Assembly (NCBI GenBank): GCA_018711185.1
Contig: DVIQ01000002.1
Span: forward strand, 1 to 55,837
DNA from: Candidatus Limivivens intestinipullorum
GTDB lineage: Bacteria; Bacillota; Clostridia; Lachnospirales; Lachnospiraceae
Direction of reading: 5' to 3'
DNA: 55,837 nucleotides
In this document: piece after piece, positions 8,917 through 16,116 of the stretch
Layout: the number at the start of each line of letters is the position of its first letter
Position numbering within the stretch: the first letter of the stretch is position 1
Translations under genes and position numbers: made by a program
Notes under the pieces: model-generated
What the model was told of the DNA's origin: nothing
The model's input: the letters and a program-made list of their open reading frames with translations, nothing else
Database searches by the model: none

Positions 8917-9087
8917 GGCCGCGCCGGCGGCTACCATGAAAATCAGCTTTATGGATGGGCTTGCTTATACCTGAATCGCTTTCACTTGGACCCATCAGTA
9001 AGTGATTCGGTCTGACATGATCGGTCACAAAGAATTATACAAAACACACAAAAAGGAATTAAAAAAAACGGAAATATTAGATATTAT

Positions 9088-9116
9088 GTTGACGATTTTG
9101 GAATTTTATAGTATAT
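9088..9116 (+). promoter_or_regulatory. Promoter of the Sir2-like gene
   Basis: TTGACG (9088-9093), 17-nt spacer, TATATT (9111-9116), in an AT-rich stretch. A CATTGTC (9209-9215)/GACAATG (9225-9231) hairpin sits in the leader just before the ribosome site. Confidence 0.65.
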
Positions 9117-9248
9117 TTATATATAATTATCATAATGATTCGCGGTATCTTTCTTACAGTCTGCGCAGACACCGCTCTTCTGTGAGATTTTCTGCCGCGC
9201 AAGACCGTCATTGTCTCTGAAGTAGACAATGTGCAGGGAGGTAGCTCT

Positions 9249-9977
9249 ATGGAAAAAAAATTAGATTTTTTAAAACGCATTTTAAAAGAAAGCAATTATA
9301 CGGTAGCCCTCTGCGGCTCCGGTATGCTGATGGAAAATGATTACTATCCTCTCCAGAGTCAGGAGCGGGCCTACGAGATTGAGTCAAAATACGGAGCAGG
9401 GGCGGAAGAGATGTTTACCAGCGCCTACTACAATACCCGGCCGGAGCAGTTTTTTCAGTTTTACAGAACCGAGGTACTGCGGAATCTGGGGCCCGGGGAG
9501 TCTGCCTATGCCTTGGCCCGGATGGAAAAAGCAGGGGATATTCAGTGCGTGATTACCGCAAATGTATATGAGATGGCCCAGCGGGCGGGCTGCAGCCATG
9601 TGATTAATCTTCACGGCAGCATTTATGACAATAAATGTCCCAGATGCGGAAAAGCCTATGACCTGGATTATATTATGAAGAGCCGGAAAGTACCGCTGTG
9701 TGAGAAATGCAAAATCACCATCCGGCCCGGCGTTCTTCTATATGGGGAAATGATGGACAGCAGGATTGTAGAGACCAGCACCAGAGAGGTGGAAAAGGCC
9801 GACGTGCTGCTCCTTTTGGGGACCTCCATGAATTCCTATGTTTTCCAAACCTATGTGCGCTATTTTACCGGCAAATATCTGGTTATCATACATAAAAATC
9901 AGAATATTACGGACGAAAAGGCGGATCTGGTGATTTATGATCACCCGAAAAATGTGCTCACACAGCTGGGATACTGA
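9249..9977 (+). CDS. Sir2-family NAD-dependent deacylase
   Basis: A 242-aa sirtuin-type protein, which would remove acyl groups from lysine using NAD, or otherwise consume NAD. Visible motifs are the degenerate NAD loop TVALCGSGM near the N-terminus (usual GAGxS altered), the catalytic His in NLHGS, a Zn site of two CxxC pairs (CPRC and CEKC), and RPGVLLYGE, the family RPxVVxFGE motif. ATG 9249 is chosen over an upstream GTG because AGGGAGG precedes it by 7 nt. It lies between spoIVB and spo0A, an unusual position, with its own promoter. The altered NAD loop leaves activity uncertain. Confidence 0.8.
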   Translation: MEKKLDFLKRILKESNYTVALCGSGMLMENDYYPLQSQERAYEIESKYGAGAEEMFTSAYYNTRPEQFFQFYRTEVLRNLGPGESAYALARMEKAGDIQCVITANVYEMAQRAGCSHVINLHGSIYDNKCPRCGKAYDLDYIMKSRKVPLCEKCKITIRPGVLLYGEMMDSRIVETSTREVEKADVLLLLGTSMNSYVFQTYVRYFTGKYLVIIHKNQNITDEKADLVIYDHPKNVLTQLGY

Positions 9978-10062
9978 CGTAAAATTCCATGCCTCCTGGG
10001 GGAAGCTGCTTTTGCCGGCGCAGCCGTGTCGGATTCTGTCGCATTTGCGGGACAACTTTTTC

Positions 10063-10091
10063 TTGCGAAACGGAACTGATCTTACTATAAT
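10063..10091 (+). promoter_or_regulatory. Promoter of spo0A
   Basis: TTGCGA (10063-10068), a 17-nt spacer and TATAAT (10086-10091) precede spo0A by about 100 nt. No clear sigma-H promoter or Spo0A box could be distinguished by eye. Confidence 0.65.
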
Positions 10092-10191
10092 ACAAGTAGT
10101 TTTTGTCCCTGACAGATTTTGGCAGAAGCCCCGGCAAAATGACGCAGAGTCAATGACAAATTTGCAATTAATTGGAGGAGTGGATTGAAAC

Positions 10192-10989
10192 ATGGAAAAG
10201 CTGAATATAGCGATTGCGGATGACAATGAAAGAATGGTTTCTCTTTTGGAGCACATTGTCAGCCAGGATGAAGAGCTGCAGGTGGTGGGCAAGGCCGGCG
10301 ACGGGGAAGCGCTTTATGAGATTATCCGCCAGAAGCAGCCGGATGTCGTTCTTCTGGATATTATTATGCCAAAAGTAGACGGCCTGAACGTTATGGACCG
10401 GGTGAACCGGGATACGACCATGAAAAAACGCCCCGCCTTTATCGTGATTTCCGCGGTTGGGCAGGAGAAAATTACAGAAGATGCCTTCAACCTGGGAGCG
10501 GATTACTATATTCTGAAGCCATTTGACAACGATCTGGTCATCAGCCGGATTAAACATACAAAAGCCTTGCGGGACCGGGGCGCTGAACAACCGCGCCGGG
10601 TAAACGCATACGAAAGCAAACAGGAGTATATGGCCAGAAATCTGGAAACAGATGTGACCAATATTATCCACGAAATCGGTGTTCCCGCCCATATAAAGGG
10701 ATACCAGTATCTCAGGGATTCCATTATCATGGCGGTGGGCGACATGGAAATGCTGGGCTCCATAACCAAAATCCTGTATCCTACGATTGCGAAAAAGCAT
10801 CAGACCACGCCCAGCCGCGTGGAACGCGCGATCCGTCACGCCATTGAAGTGGCATGGAGCAGAGGAAAGATGGATACCATCGATGAGCTTTTCGGCTATA
10901 CGGTTAACGGAGGAAAGGGGAAGCCCACGAATTCAGAATTTATCGCATTGATTGCGGACAAGATCAGGCTGGAGTACAAAAACAGATAG
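10192..10989 (+). CDS. spo0A: Sporulation master regulator Spo0A
   Basis: A 265-aa response regulator that commits the cell to sporulation when phosphorylated. The receiver domain covers about residues 1-125 (acidic pocket DDN near 10, phospho-acceptor Asp in [11 protein letters not shown], Lys in YILKPFD). The C-terminal Spo0A DNA-binding domain (about 145-265) carries the highly conserved stretch [12 protein letters not shown] and the recognition helix region [17 protein letters not shown]. Length and both domains are complete. GGAGGAG lies 11 nt before ATG. In Firmicutes it normally follows spoIVB directly; here spoIVB is interrupted, so the cell can start sporulation but may not finish unless spoIVB is restored. 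Confidence 0.97.
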   Translation: MEKLNIAIADDNERMVSLLEHIVSQDEELQVVGKAGDGEALYEIIRQKQPDVVLLDIIMPKVDGLNVMDRVNRDTTMKKRPAFIVISAVGQEKITEDAFNLGADYYILKPFDNDLVISRIKHTKALRDRGAEQPRRVNAYESKQEYMARNLETDVTNIIHEIGVPAHIKGYQYLRDSIIMAVGDMEMLGSITKILYPTIAKKHQTTPSRVERAIRHAIEVAWSRGKMDTIDELFGYTVNGGKGKPTNSEFIALIADKIRLEYKNR

Positions 10990-10992
10990 TGC

Positions 10993-11021
10993 TTTTCATT
11001 TCCGCGAAAATGCGATATAAT
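10993..11021 (+). promoter_or_regulatory. Possible promoter of glgA
   Basis: TTTTCA (10993-10998), 17-nt spacer, TATAAT (11016-11021) just after spo0A. A complete dispersed repeat lies between this promoter and glgA, so the glgA leader would contain it. Confidence 0.5.
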
Positions 11022-11046
11022 AAAATACAAGAAAAGCGGCTTTTAC

Positions 11047-11181
11047 GTTACAGTTCAGCCCAGGTCCGCGCACATGCTGCGCAGACCGTAAGAACGTGAT
11101 TCAGGAGTGCAAAAATCCCATCGCCGGAGGCGTTTTCAAATGGATTTTTGCAGTTACGGTTCAGCATGGATGAACTGTAAC
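11047..11181 (+). repeat. Dispersed palindromic repeat, complete copy 2 (MITE)
   Basis: A 135-bp element. The left end is GTTACAGTTCAGCC; the right end is its inverted complement with one mismatch. Inside are the hairpin GTCCGCGCA...TGCGCAGAC, the tail GTGATTCAGGAGTGC, and a second hairpin AAAAATCC...GGATTTTT. The flanks GCTTTTAC (11039-11046) and GCTTTTGC (11182-11189) form an 8-bp target duplication with one mismatch. No coding capacity. Confidence 0.85.
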
Positions 11182-11250
11182 GCTTTTGCAGCAGGTTTAG
11201 GAACGGGCGTATTGCCGCGAAAACGTATAATGTCGCAGGAGGAAAGGTAA

Positions 11251-12696
11251 ATGAAAAATGTATTGTTTGTAGCCTCTGAGAGTGTTCCGTTTATAAAGAC
11301 CGGAGGTCTGGCGGATGTGGTGGGATCTCTGCCCAAGTGTTTCAATAAGGACGAATTTGACGTCAGAGTCGTGATCCCCAAATACATGTGCATGAAAGAA
11401 GAGTATAAATCTCAGATGCAGTATATCACCCATTTCTATATGGACCTGGGGTGGAGAAGCCAGTACGTGGGCGTTTTGGGAATGGTCTATGACGGAATCC
11501 AGTTCTATTTTGTGGATAATGAGTACTATTTCGCCGGACCAAAACCCTATGGAAACATTTATGAGGACATCGAAAAGTTTGCGTTTTTCTCCAAGGCTGC
11601 CATTTCGTTGCTTCCTTCTGTTGGCTTTAAGCCGGACATTATCCACTGCCACGACTGGCAGACGGGCCTGGTGCCTGTCTTTCTGAAGGCATTCTGCTAC
11701 GCGGATGAGTTTTATAATCACGCAAAGACGGTAATCACCATTCACAATCTCAAGTTCCAGGGAATCTGGGATGTGAAGACGGTTCAGAACATCACCGGCC
11801 TTCCAAGCTTTTATTTTACGCCGGACAAGCTGGAAGCTTACGGAGACGCGAACTACTTAAAGGGCGGCATCGTTTATTCCGATGCCATCACCACGGTGAG
11901 CAACACCTACGCTGAGGAGATTAAGACGCCCTTCTACGGCGAGCATCTGGACGGCCTGTTAAATGCCAGATCCAACAGCCTGCGCGGCATCTTAAACGGC
12001 ATTGACTACAACGAGTACAATCCGGAGACGGATCCCTTTATCGCCAAGACCTATTCCGCGAAGAATTTCCGTAAGGAAAAGATTAAGAACAAACGCGCGC
12101 TGCAGCAGGAGACGGGTCTTGAACAGGACGATAAGAAGTTCATGATCGGAATTGTATCCCGCCTGACGGATCAGAAGGGCTTTGACCTGATCGCCTACAT
12201 GATGGAAGAGATGTGCCAGGAGGATGTTCAGTTTGTGATCCTGGGCACAGGCGATGAGAAATATGAGAACATGTTCCGGCATTTTGCCTGGAAATATCCG
12301 GGAAAGGTTTCCGCGAATATCTTCTATTCCGAGGCCATGTCCCATAAGATTTACGCTTCCTGCGACGCGTTCCTGATGCCGTCCCTCTTTGAGCCCTGCG
12401 GACTCAGCCAGCTTATGAGCCTGCGCTACGGGACGCTTCCGATTGTCCGTGAGACGGGCGGCCTGAAGGATACGGTACAGCCGTATAATGAATTTGAGGG
12501 CACCGGCACCGGCTTCAGCTTTGCCAACTACAATGCCCATGAGATGTTTAATACCATCAAATACGCGGAGTATATTTTCTACCAGAAAAAACGCGAGTGG
12601 AATAAGATGGTGGACCGCGCCATGGCTGCGGACTTCTCATGGAACGCTTCCGCCGGGAAGTACGCGGAGATGTACAACTGGCTGGTTGGGTGTTAA
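11251..12696 (+). CDS. glgA: Glycogen synthase GlgA
   Basis: A 481-aa GT5 glycogen/starch synthase, transferring glucose from ADP-glucose to a growing alpha-1,4 glucan. The N-terminal ADP-glucose motif KTGGLADVVGSLP starts at K16. The C-terminal GT-B half has the family motifs IGIVSRLTDQKGFDL and MPSLFEPCGLSQL, the latter with the donor-binding Glu. Length is normal. AGGAGGAAAGG precedes ATG 11251. It is not beside other glg genes and seems to be a single-gene unit; glycogen storage is commonly tied to sporulation in clostridia. Confidence 0.95.
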   Translation: MKNVLFVASESVPFIKTGGLADVVGSLPKCFNKDEFDVRVVIPKYMCMKEEYKSQMQYITHFYMDLGWRSQYVGVLGMVYDGIQFYFVDNEYYFAGPKPYGNIYEDIEKFAFFSKAAISLLPSVGFKPDIIHCHDWQTGLVPVFLKAFCYADEFYNHAKTVITIHNLKFQGIWDVKTVQNITGLPSFYFTPDKLEAYGDANYLKGGIVYSDAITTVSNTYAEEIKTPFYGEHLDGLLNARSNSLRGILNGIDYNEYNPETDPFIAKTYSAKNFRKEKIKNKRALQQETGLEQDDKKFMIGIVSRLTDQKGFDLIAYMMEEMCQEDVQFVILGTGDEKYENMFRHFAWKYPGKVSANIFYSEAMSHKIYASCDAFLMPSLFEPCGLSQLMSLRYGTLPIVRETGGLKDTVQPYNEFEGTGTGFSFANYNAHEMFNTIKYAEYIFYQKKREWNKMVDRAMAADFSWNASAGKYAEMYNWLVGC

Positions 12697-12792
12697 GGAG
12701 CTGCCGGCGGGAGGCAGAACATTTATAACGAATCACAGCGGCGCTGCGTGCTTTTCTCCGGTCGATACAAAGTACGAAGGAGCGATTGAGCG

Positions 12793-13350
12793 ATGACCTT
12801 TTATCACGGAAGTCCGATTGGCGGACTGAACAAGCTGGAACCCTTTTTATCGGAACATGGCAGGCACTATATTTACTTCGCCACCAACCCTTTGGTTGCC
12901 CTTTTGTATGCGGTAAAGCCAGTGCCAAAACCCTTCAGCTTTTATCCCTACGGATTTGACAAACATGGCAATGTAATTTATTCGGAATATTATGAAAACG
13001 CTTTTTACGATTTGTATAAAGGAAAAGCAGGATATTTGTATGAGTGCGATAATCTGAAAAACATAGATACACCTACGCAGATACCCTGCGCTTACACTTG
13101 TACAGAACCGATAGAAGTTGACAGAGCAAGGATGATTCCTGACCTCTACGCGTTTTATAAAGAGCAGGAAGAAAAAGGGCTGTTTCGAGTAAAACCGAAA
13201 AAGGATATTTCCGATAAAGAAATGAATTGGGTTTTTGATGAATTAAGAGAAGAAGTAGAAAAGAACGGGTTAAAAAAGAAACCTCAGCACGCTATGAGCA
13301 TCTTTATACAAAAGCATTTTCCAGCTGTTTGGGAAGCGGCTAGGAACTGA
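12793..13350 (+). CDS. Hypothetical protein with YHGS N-terminus
   Basis: A 185-aa protein whose function I cannot name. It begins TFYHGSPIGGLNKL, followed by YIYFATNPLVALLYA. This arrangement (H-x-S then a Y-F-A-T strand and A-L-Y-A helix) recalls ADP-ribosyltransferase-like folds, but no further catalytic residue can be assigned. No membrane segment or signal peptide is present. AAGGAG lies about 12 nt before ATG. It stands alone between glgA and a broken tnpB, in an accessory patch, so it may have been acquired with neighbouring mobile DNA. Confidence 0.6.
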   Translation: MTFYHGSPIGGLNKLEPFLSEHGRHYIYFATNPLVALLYAVKPVPKPFSFYPYGFDKHGNVIYSEYYENAFYDLYKGKAGYLYECDNLKNIDTPTQIPCAYTCTEPIEVDRARMIPDLYAFYKEQEEKGLFRVKPKKDISDKEMNWVFDELREEVEKNGLKKKPQHAMSIFIQKHFPAVWEAARN

Positions 13351-13419
13351 ATGAGGATGAACCGGCAGCGGCACAGTCTTTCGAATGTACTGCCAATCTC
13401 GCATCCCTGCTTTGTTATC

Positions 13420-14187
13420 ATGTCGGATATTTTACGAATGGGAATATAGCGGTAGATTTTGAGAAGGGGAAAGTAAAACTTCCAAAACTGAAAGAAGTAA
13501 AGGCAAAGCTGCACAGGGAATTTAGCGGTAAAATAAAATCAGCCACCGTATCGCAAGTCCCAAGTGGAAAATATTATGTATCAATATTAGTGGAAGCTGA
13601 GCATGAAACATTACCGCATACAAAACAGAATATTGGTCTGGATTTAGGAATAAAGGATCTGTGCGTCACATCAGACGGACAAAAATACGAAAACCCAAAG
13701 TCAATATAAAGAGACAAGAGAAAAAGCTGAAAAAACTGCAAAGGCAATTTGCGCATAAAGAGAAAGGAAGCAATAATTATTACAAGAAGAAAAAACAAAT
13801 AGCATTGTGTCATGAGAAGATCGCAAACACCAGGAAGGATTATTTGCATAAGATTTCCCATGAGATCATCAGCGAAAACCAAGTGATAGTTTCGGAAAAT
13901 CTACGGATAAAGGACATGATAAAAAAACATCATCTGGCACGATCAATAACAGACGTATCGTGGCATGAGCTATAGAGCATAAGGCAGAGTGGAACAAAAG
14001 GCAGTATATCAAAATAGATACAATCTATGCAAGCAGTCAGATATGTTCTGTGTGCGGATATCAGAATGCGGAAATAAAAAAACTGTCTGTGAGGGAATGG
14101 ATATGTTCTGCCTGTGGAGCAAAGCATGACAGAGATATTAATGCAGCAAAAAATATTTTAGCGGAAGGATTAAGGCAAATAGCATAA
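13420..14187 (+). pseudogene. tnpB: Broken TnpB (IS605/IS200-type accessory nuclease)
   Basis: Three consecutive frames together spell the C-terminal two thirds of TnpB, the RNA-guided nuclease of IS605-like elements. The first is NIAVDFEKGKVKLPKL to GLDLGIKDLCVTSDG (RuvC-I, with its Asp). The second runs to DVSWHEL (RuvC-II Glu in VSENLRIKDM). The third contains the zinc finger CSVCG...CSACG and [12 protein letters not shown] (RuvC-III Asp). Frameshifts occur near 13680 and 13970, and the N-terminus is missing. The protein cannot be made whole. The open frame preceding 13420 (PAAAQSFECTANLASLLCYH) is unrelated debris. Confidence 0.85.
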
Positions 14188-14295
14188 CGAAACAAGTATA
14201 GGGCAGGGACTGTCCGAATTTACGCCTGTGGAGATAGTAGGTTACGAGGTCGATGAAGCAGGAAGTCCATTGGCTTTAGACAATGGGTAGTTCAC
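14150..14295 (+). ncRNA. Right end / omega-RNA region of the tnpB element
   Basis: In IS605-like elements the guide RNA overlaps the 3' end of tnpB and ends at the element's right end, taking its guide from flanking DNA. Here the 3' end of tnpB is followed by a GGGCAGGGACTG stretch and a terminal hairpin CCATTG (14267-14272)/CAATGG (14281-14286), then GGTAGTTCAC ending at about 14295. The bases after 14295 would be the guide. Transcription is not shown. Confidence 0.5.
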
Positions 14296-14560
14296 GCTGC
14301 CCGCTTTCGAGCAGAGGGCGAAGGTGGTTTTGGGTAAAATTCTTTGCGTTTTTATACCCGCAATGTTCCATGATTTCCGCCTTGGAGCGTGGCTCTTTGC
14401 AAAATGCTAAAATCGCAACTTGGGTGGTAACTTGGGTAGTGCCCAGCGGCCCAACCTTTTCCACCGCAATCGGGGCAAGCGAAATGACCGTGCAACACAT
14501 CGTCCTCGAGAAATTCCGGGGCCACGCCCCAAATTTCCTCCACGGTCCTTGATGCCTGGG
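14276..14560 (-). pseudogene. Truncated AlbA/Fic-type regulator, C-terminal remnant
   Basis: The minus-strand frame reads TTQVTTQVAILAFCKEPRSK, then AEIMEHCGYKNAKNFTQNHLRPLLESG, and is cut off. This is the winged-helix tail typical of ATP-binding (AlbA_2-type) or Fic-like transcriptional regulators, which normally continue about 20 residues further (a T-IP-KP-S-QKY stretch). The break coincides with the right end of the tnpB element at about 14295, so insertion of that element probably truncated it. The upstream part is out of frame and decayed. Confidence 0.6.
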
Positions 14561-14602
14561 AGGATGGTGTCGCCGTCCCGGTTGGAAAAGGCGCAATATG
14601 GA

Positions 14603-14642
14603 AAAGCCTCAGCGCAATCGAAAGGCTGAGGCTTTGTTTTTT
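14603..14642 (+). terminator. Rho-independent terminator
   Basis: AAAGCCTCAGC (14603-14613) pairs with GCTGAGGCTTT (14625-14635), followed by a T-rich run. It terminates plus-strand transcription and may also act as the 3' hairpin for the minus-strand cell-wall protein gene. Confidence 0.8.
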
Positions 14643-14659
14643 AGAAGTGTGGTTTTTGA

Positions 14660-15367
14660 CTAAGACTTCTTTCCGGATTTGGAGGAGGTCTTTTTTACGG
14701 ATACGGTTTTGATGATTTCACCGTCTCTGTCAAATTTATATTTCTTTTTGCCGATGGTGACCCAGCGGCTGGTAACCATCTTGCCGTTTCTTCCCACATA
14801 GTGATTGCCGATAAAGGCCTGGGTGGCCATGTAGGTGTTGTCGTAGAAGTAGTACCAGGCGCCCTTCCAGCGAACCCACTGGGCGGAGGCGTAGCTGCCG
14901 TCCGCCTGGCGGAAGCGATAGCCCTTTTTCGTTTTCTTCAGGCCGACTTTGACGTTCTTTTTGTAGTTGTCGATGCGGACGCCGTCCTTGCCCACGTAGG
15001 AGCGGATGCCGTCGCTGTCCGTCACCCAGCGGCTTCTGGCCATGCGGCCGTTTTTCATGAGGTAGCGGTTATTCACCCAGGTCTCCGTAACCATGGCTCC
15101 GGAGCTGTCGAAGTAGTAGGTGTATTTGCCGATCTCCGTCCAGCCGGTGCATACATAGCCGTTTTTGTCGAAATAATAGGTGTAGCCTTTGTACTCTTTA
15201 AACCGGTTTTTTACATAACGGCCGGTTTTGGTGTTTACCAGGCGAAGCTGCAGAGTGTCTTTATTGAAATCCCATTTATAGCTGGCAGCCTGTACCTGCA
15301 GGGAGCCCAGCAGAAGCATGGACAAAAGAAAGGCCAGGCCAAGGCCGCGGCGCAGACATGTTTTCAT
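14660..15367 (-). CDS. Secreted cell-wall-binding repeat protein
   Basis: A 235-aa secreted protein. The start is ATG at 15367, chosen for the AAGGAGG just upstream. Residues 1-28 form a signal peptide (basic MKTCLRRG, hydrophobic LGLAFLLSMLLLGS, cleavage near VQA-AS). The rest is a series of about 20-residue aromatic repeats (YTYYFDKNGYVCTGW, YTYYFDSSGAMVTE and so on), the choline/glucan-binding CW_binding type, which attach proteins to wall glycans. No catalytic domain is present, so it may be purely adhesive or structural. The C-terminal tail is Lys/Ser-rich. It is monocistronic. Confidence 0.85.
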   Translation of the reverse strand: MKTCLRRGLGLAFLLSMLLLGSLQVQAASYKWDFNKDTLQLRLVNTKTGRYVKNRFKEYKGYTYYFDKNGYVCTGWTEIGKYTYYFDSSGAMVTETWVNNRYLMKNGRMARSRWVTDSDGIRSYVGKDGVRIDNYKKNVKVGLKKTKKGYRFRQADGSYASAQWVRWKGAWYYFYDNTYMATQAFIGNHYVGRNGKMVTSRWVTIGKKKYKFDRDGEIIKTVSVKKTSSKSGKKS

Positions 15368-15424
15368 ACGGTTCCTCCTTGTTATGTAGGGAGCAAAGTG
15401 CTCCGTTTCAGTATTTCTGCTTTT

Positions 15425-15453
15425 ATTATGGCATACTTTGGGAAGGCTGGCAA
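15425..15453 (-). promoter_or_regulatory. Promoter of the cell-wall-binding gene
   Basis: On the minus strand, TTGCCA (15453-15448), a 17-nt spacer and CATAAT (15430-15425) form a good sigma-A promoter about 60 nt before the start codon. Confidence 0.65.
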
Positions 15454-15483
15454 GCCGTGAAATTCTTATATTGTTCTTAATAA

Positions 15484-15551
15484 GCAACCGTTCAGCCCAG
15501 GTCTGCGCACGTGCTGCGCAGACCGTAAGAACGTGATTCAGGAGCGCAAAT
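15484..15551 (+). repeat. Dispersed palindromic repeat, copy 3 (partial)
   Basis: The left end is GCAACCGTTCAGCCCAGG, with the 10-bp hairpin GGTCTGCGCA...TGCGCAGACC and the tail GTAAGAACGTGATTCAGGAG. The second hairpin and right inverted repeat are missing. Confidence 0.8.
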
Positions 15552-15578
15552 GAAAAGAGACGGGGAAGCCCCGTCTCT
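15547..15578 (-). terminator. Terminator of the coat-protein genes
   Basis: AGAGACGGGG (15556-15565) and CCCCGTCTCT (15569-15578) form a 10-bp stem. On the minus strand it is followed by TTTTCATTT, immediately after the last CotF-like gene. Confidence 0.75.
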
Positions 15579-15587
15579 GCGGTGTTT

Positions 15588-15836
15588 TCAGCCTTGGGTC
15601 AGCACGGAACGAACGTGCTGAATTTCCTCGGCCGTGGCCTTGGCGGCCGGCACGTAATACTGTTTGCTTCTGGCGATCTGGTAAATCTCCTCCTGGGACG
15701 CCTCGCACTGATTCCGCATCTGCTTTAACAGGCTTTTGAGCTGCGGATTTTCTGTCTGATTGATCATTTCGCCCATACGGACCAGTTCGCTGTTGATCCC
15801 CGCAAGGGTATCGGCTACCATTGTTTTTTCATCCAT
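15588..15836 (-). CDS. CotF-family spore coat protein
   Basis: An 82-aa protein of the CotF spore-coat family common in Lachnospiraceae. The conserved part is MVADTLAGINSELVRMGEMI, then QMRNQCEASQEEIYQIA and YYVPAAKATAEEI. It forms a helical bundle without a signal peptide, and is expected to assemble on the spore surface in the mother cell. A ribosome site (GGAGGGATCA) precedes ATG 15836. It lies 12 nt after a second small coat-like gene, so the two are probably one operon. A sigma-E/K promoter was not identified. Confidence 0.85.
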   Translation of the reverse strand: MDEKTMVADTLAGINSELVRMGEMINQTENPQLKSLLKQMRNQCEASQEEIYQIARSKQYYVPAAKATAEEIQHVRSVLTQG

Positions 15837-15848
15837 GATTGATCCCTC

Positions 15849-16034
15849 CTACTGTAAAAACTGCATGAGCTGCTGCTTGGACTGCATGGCGGACTGGGCG
15901 GATTTCTGGAAAAACTGCTTGATGCCTGGGTCCGTTGCCTGAGAGGCGTAAGCAGTCATTTTGCAGTGGGTGGTGGTGTAGCCGCCGATCAGGTGCCGCA
16001 GATTCTGAAGATCCAATTCGGAAATGTCGGTCAT
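15849..16034 (-). CDS. Small CotF-like coat protein
   Basis: A 61-aa protein (MTDISELDLQNLRHLIGGYT, then a Gln/Lys-rich helix ending QQLMQFLQ). It resembles the short CotF-like partner often found directly upstream of a CotF gene. ATG 16034 is chosen because AAGGAGG lies 6 nt upstream; the longer open frame to 16124 has no ribosome site. It is probably a coat component co-expressed with the following gene. The assignment rests on size, composition and position. Confidence 0.7.
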   Translation of the reverse strand: MTDISELDLQNLRHLIGGYTTTHCKMTAYASQATDPGIKQFFQKSAQSAMQSKQQLMQFLQ

Positions 16035-16116
16035 GATGGTCCTCCTTATACGTTTGATAGTTCCGGCAGAAAGTTCCTGCCGTTTTACAGGTTTAGTATG
16101 TGCGAAAAAGGGCAGA

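Noticed and set aside
13350..13420. Possible small gene between the YHGS protein and the tnpB relic
   Set aside because: The open stretch has no start codon with a ribosome site and runs straight into the broken tnpB frame.
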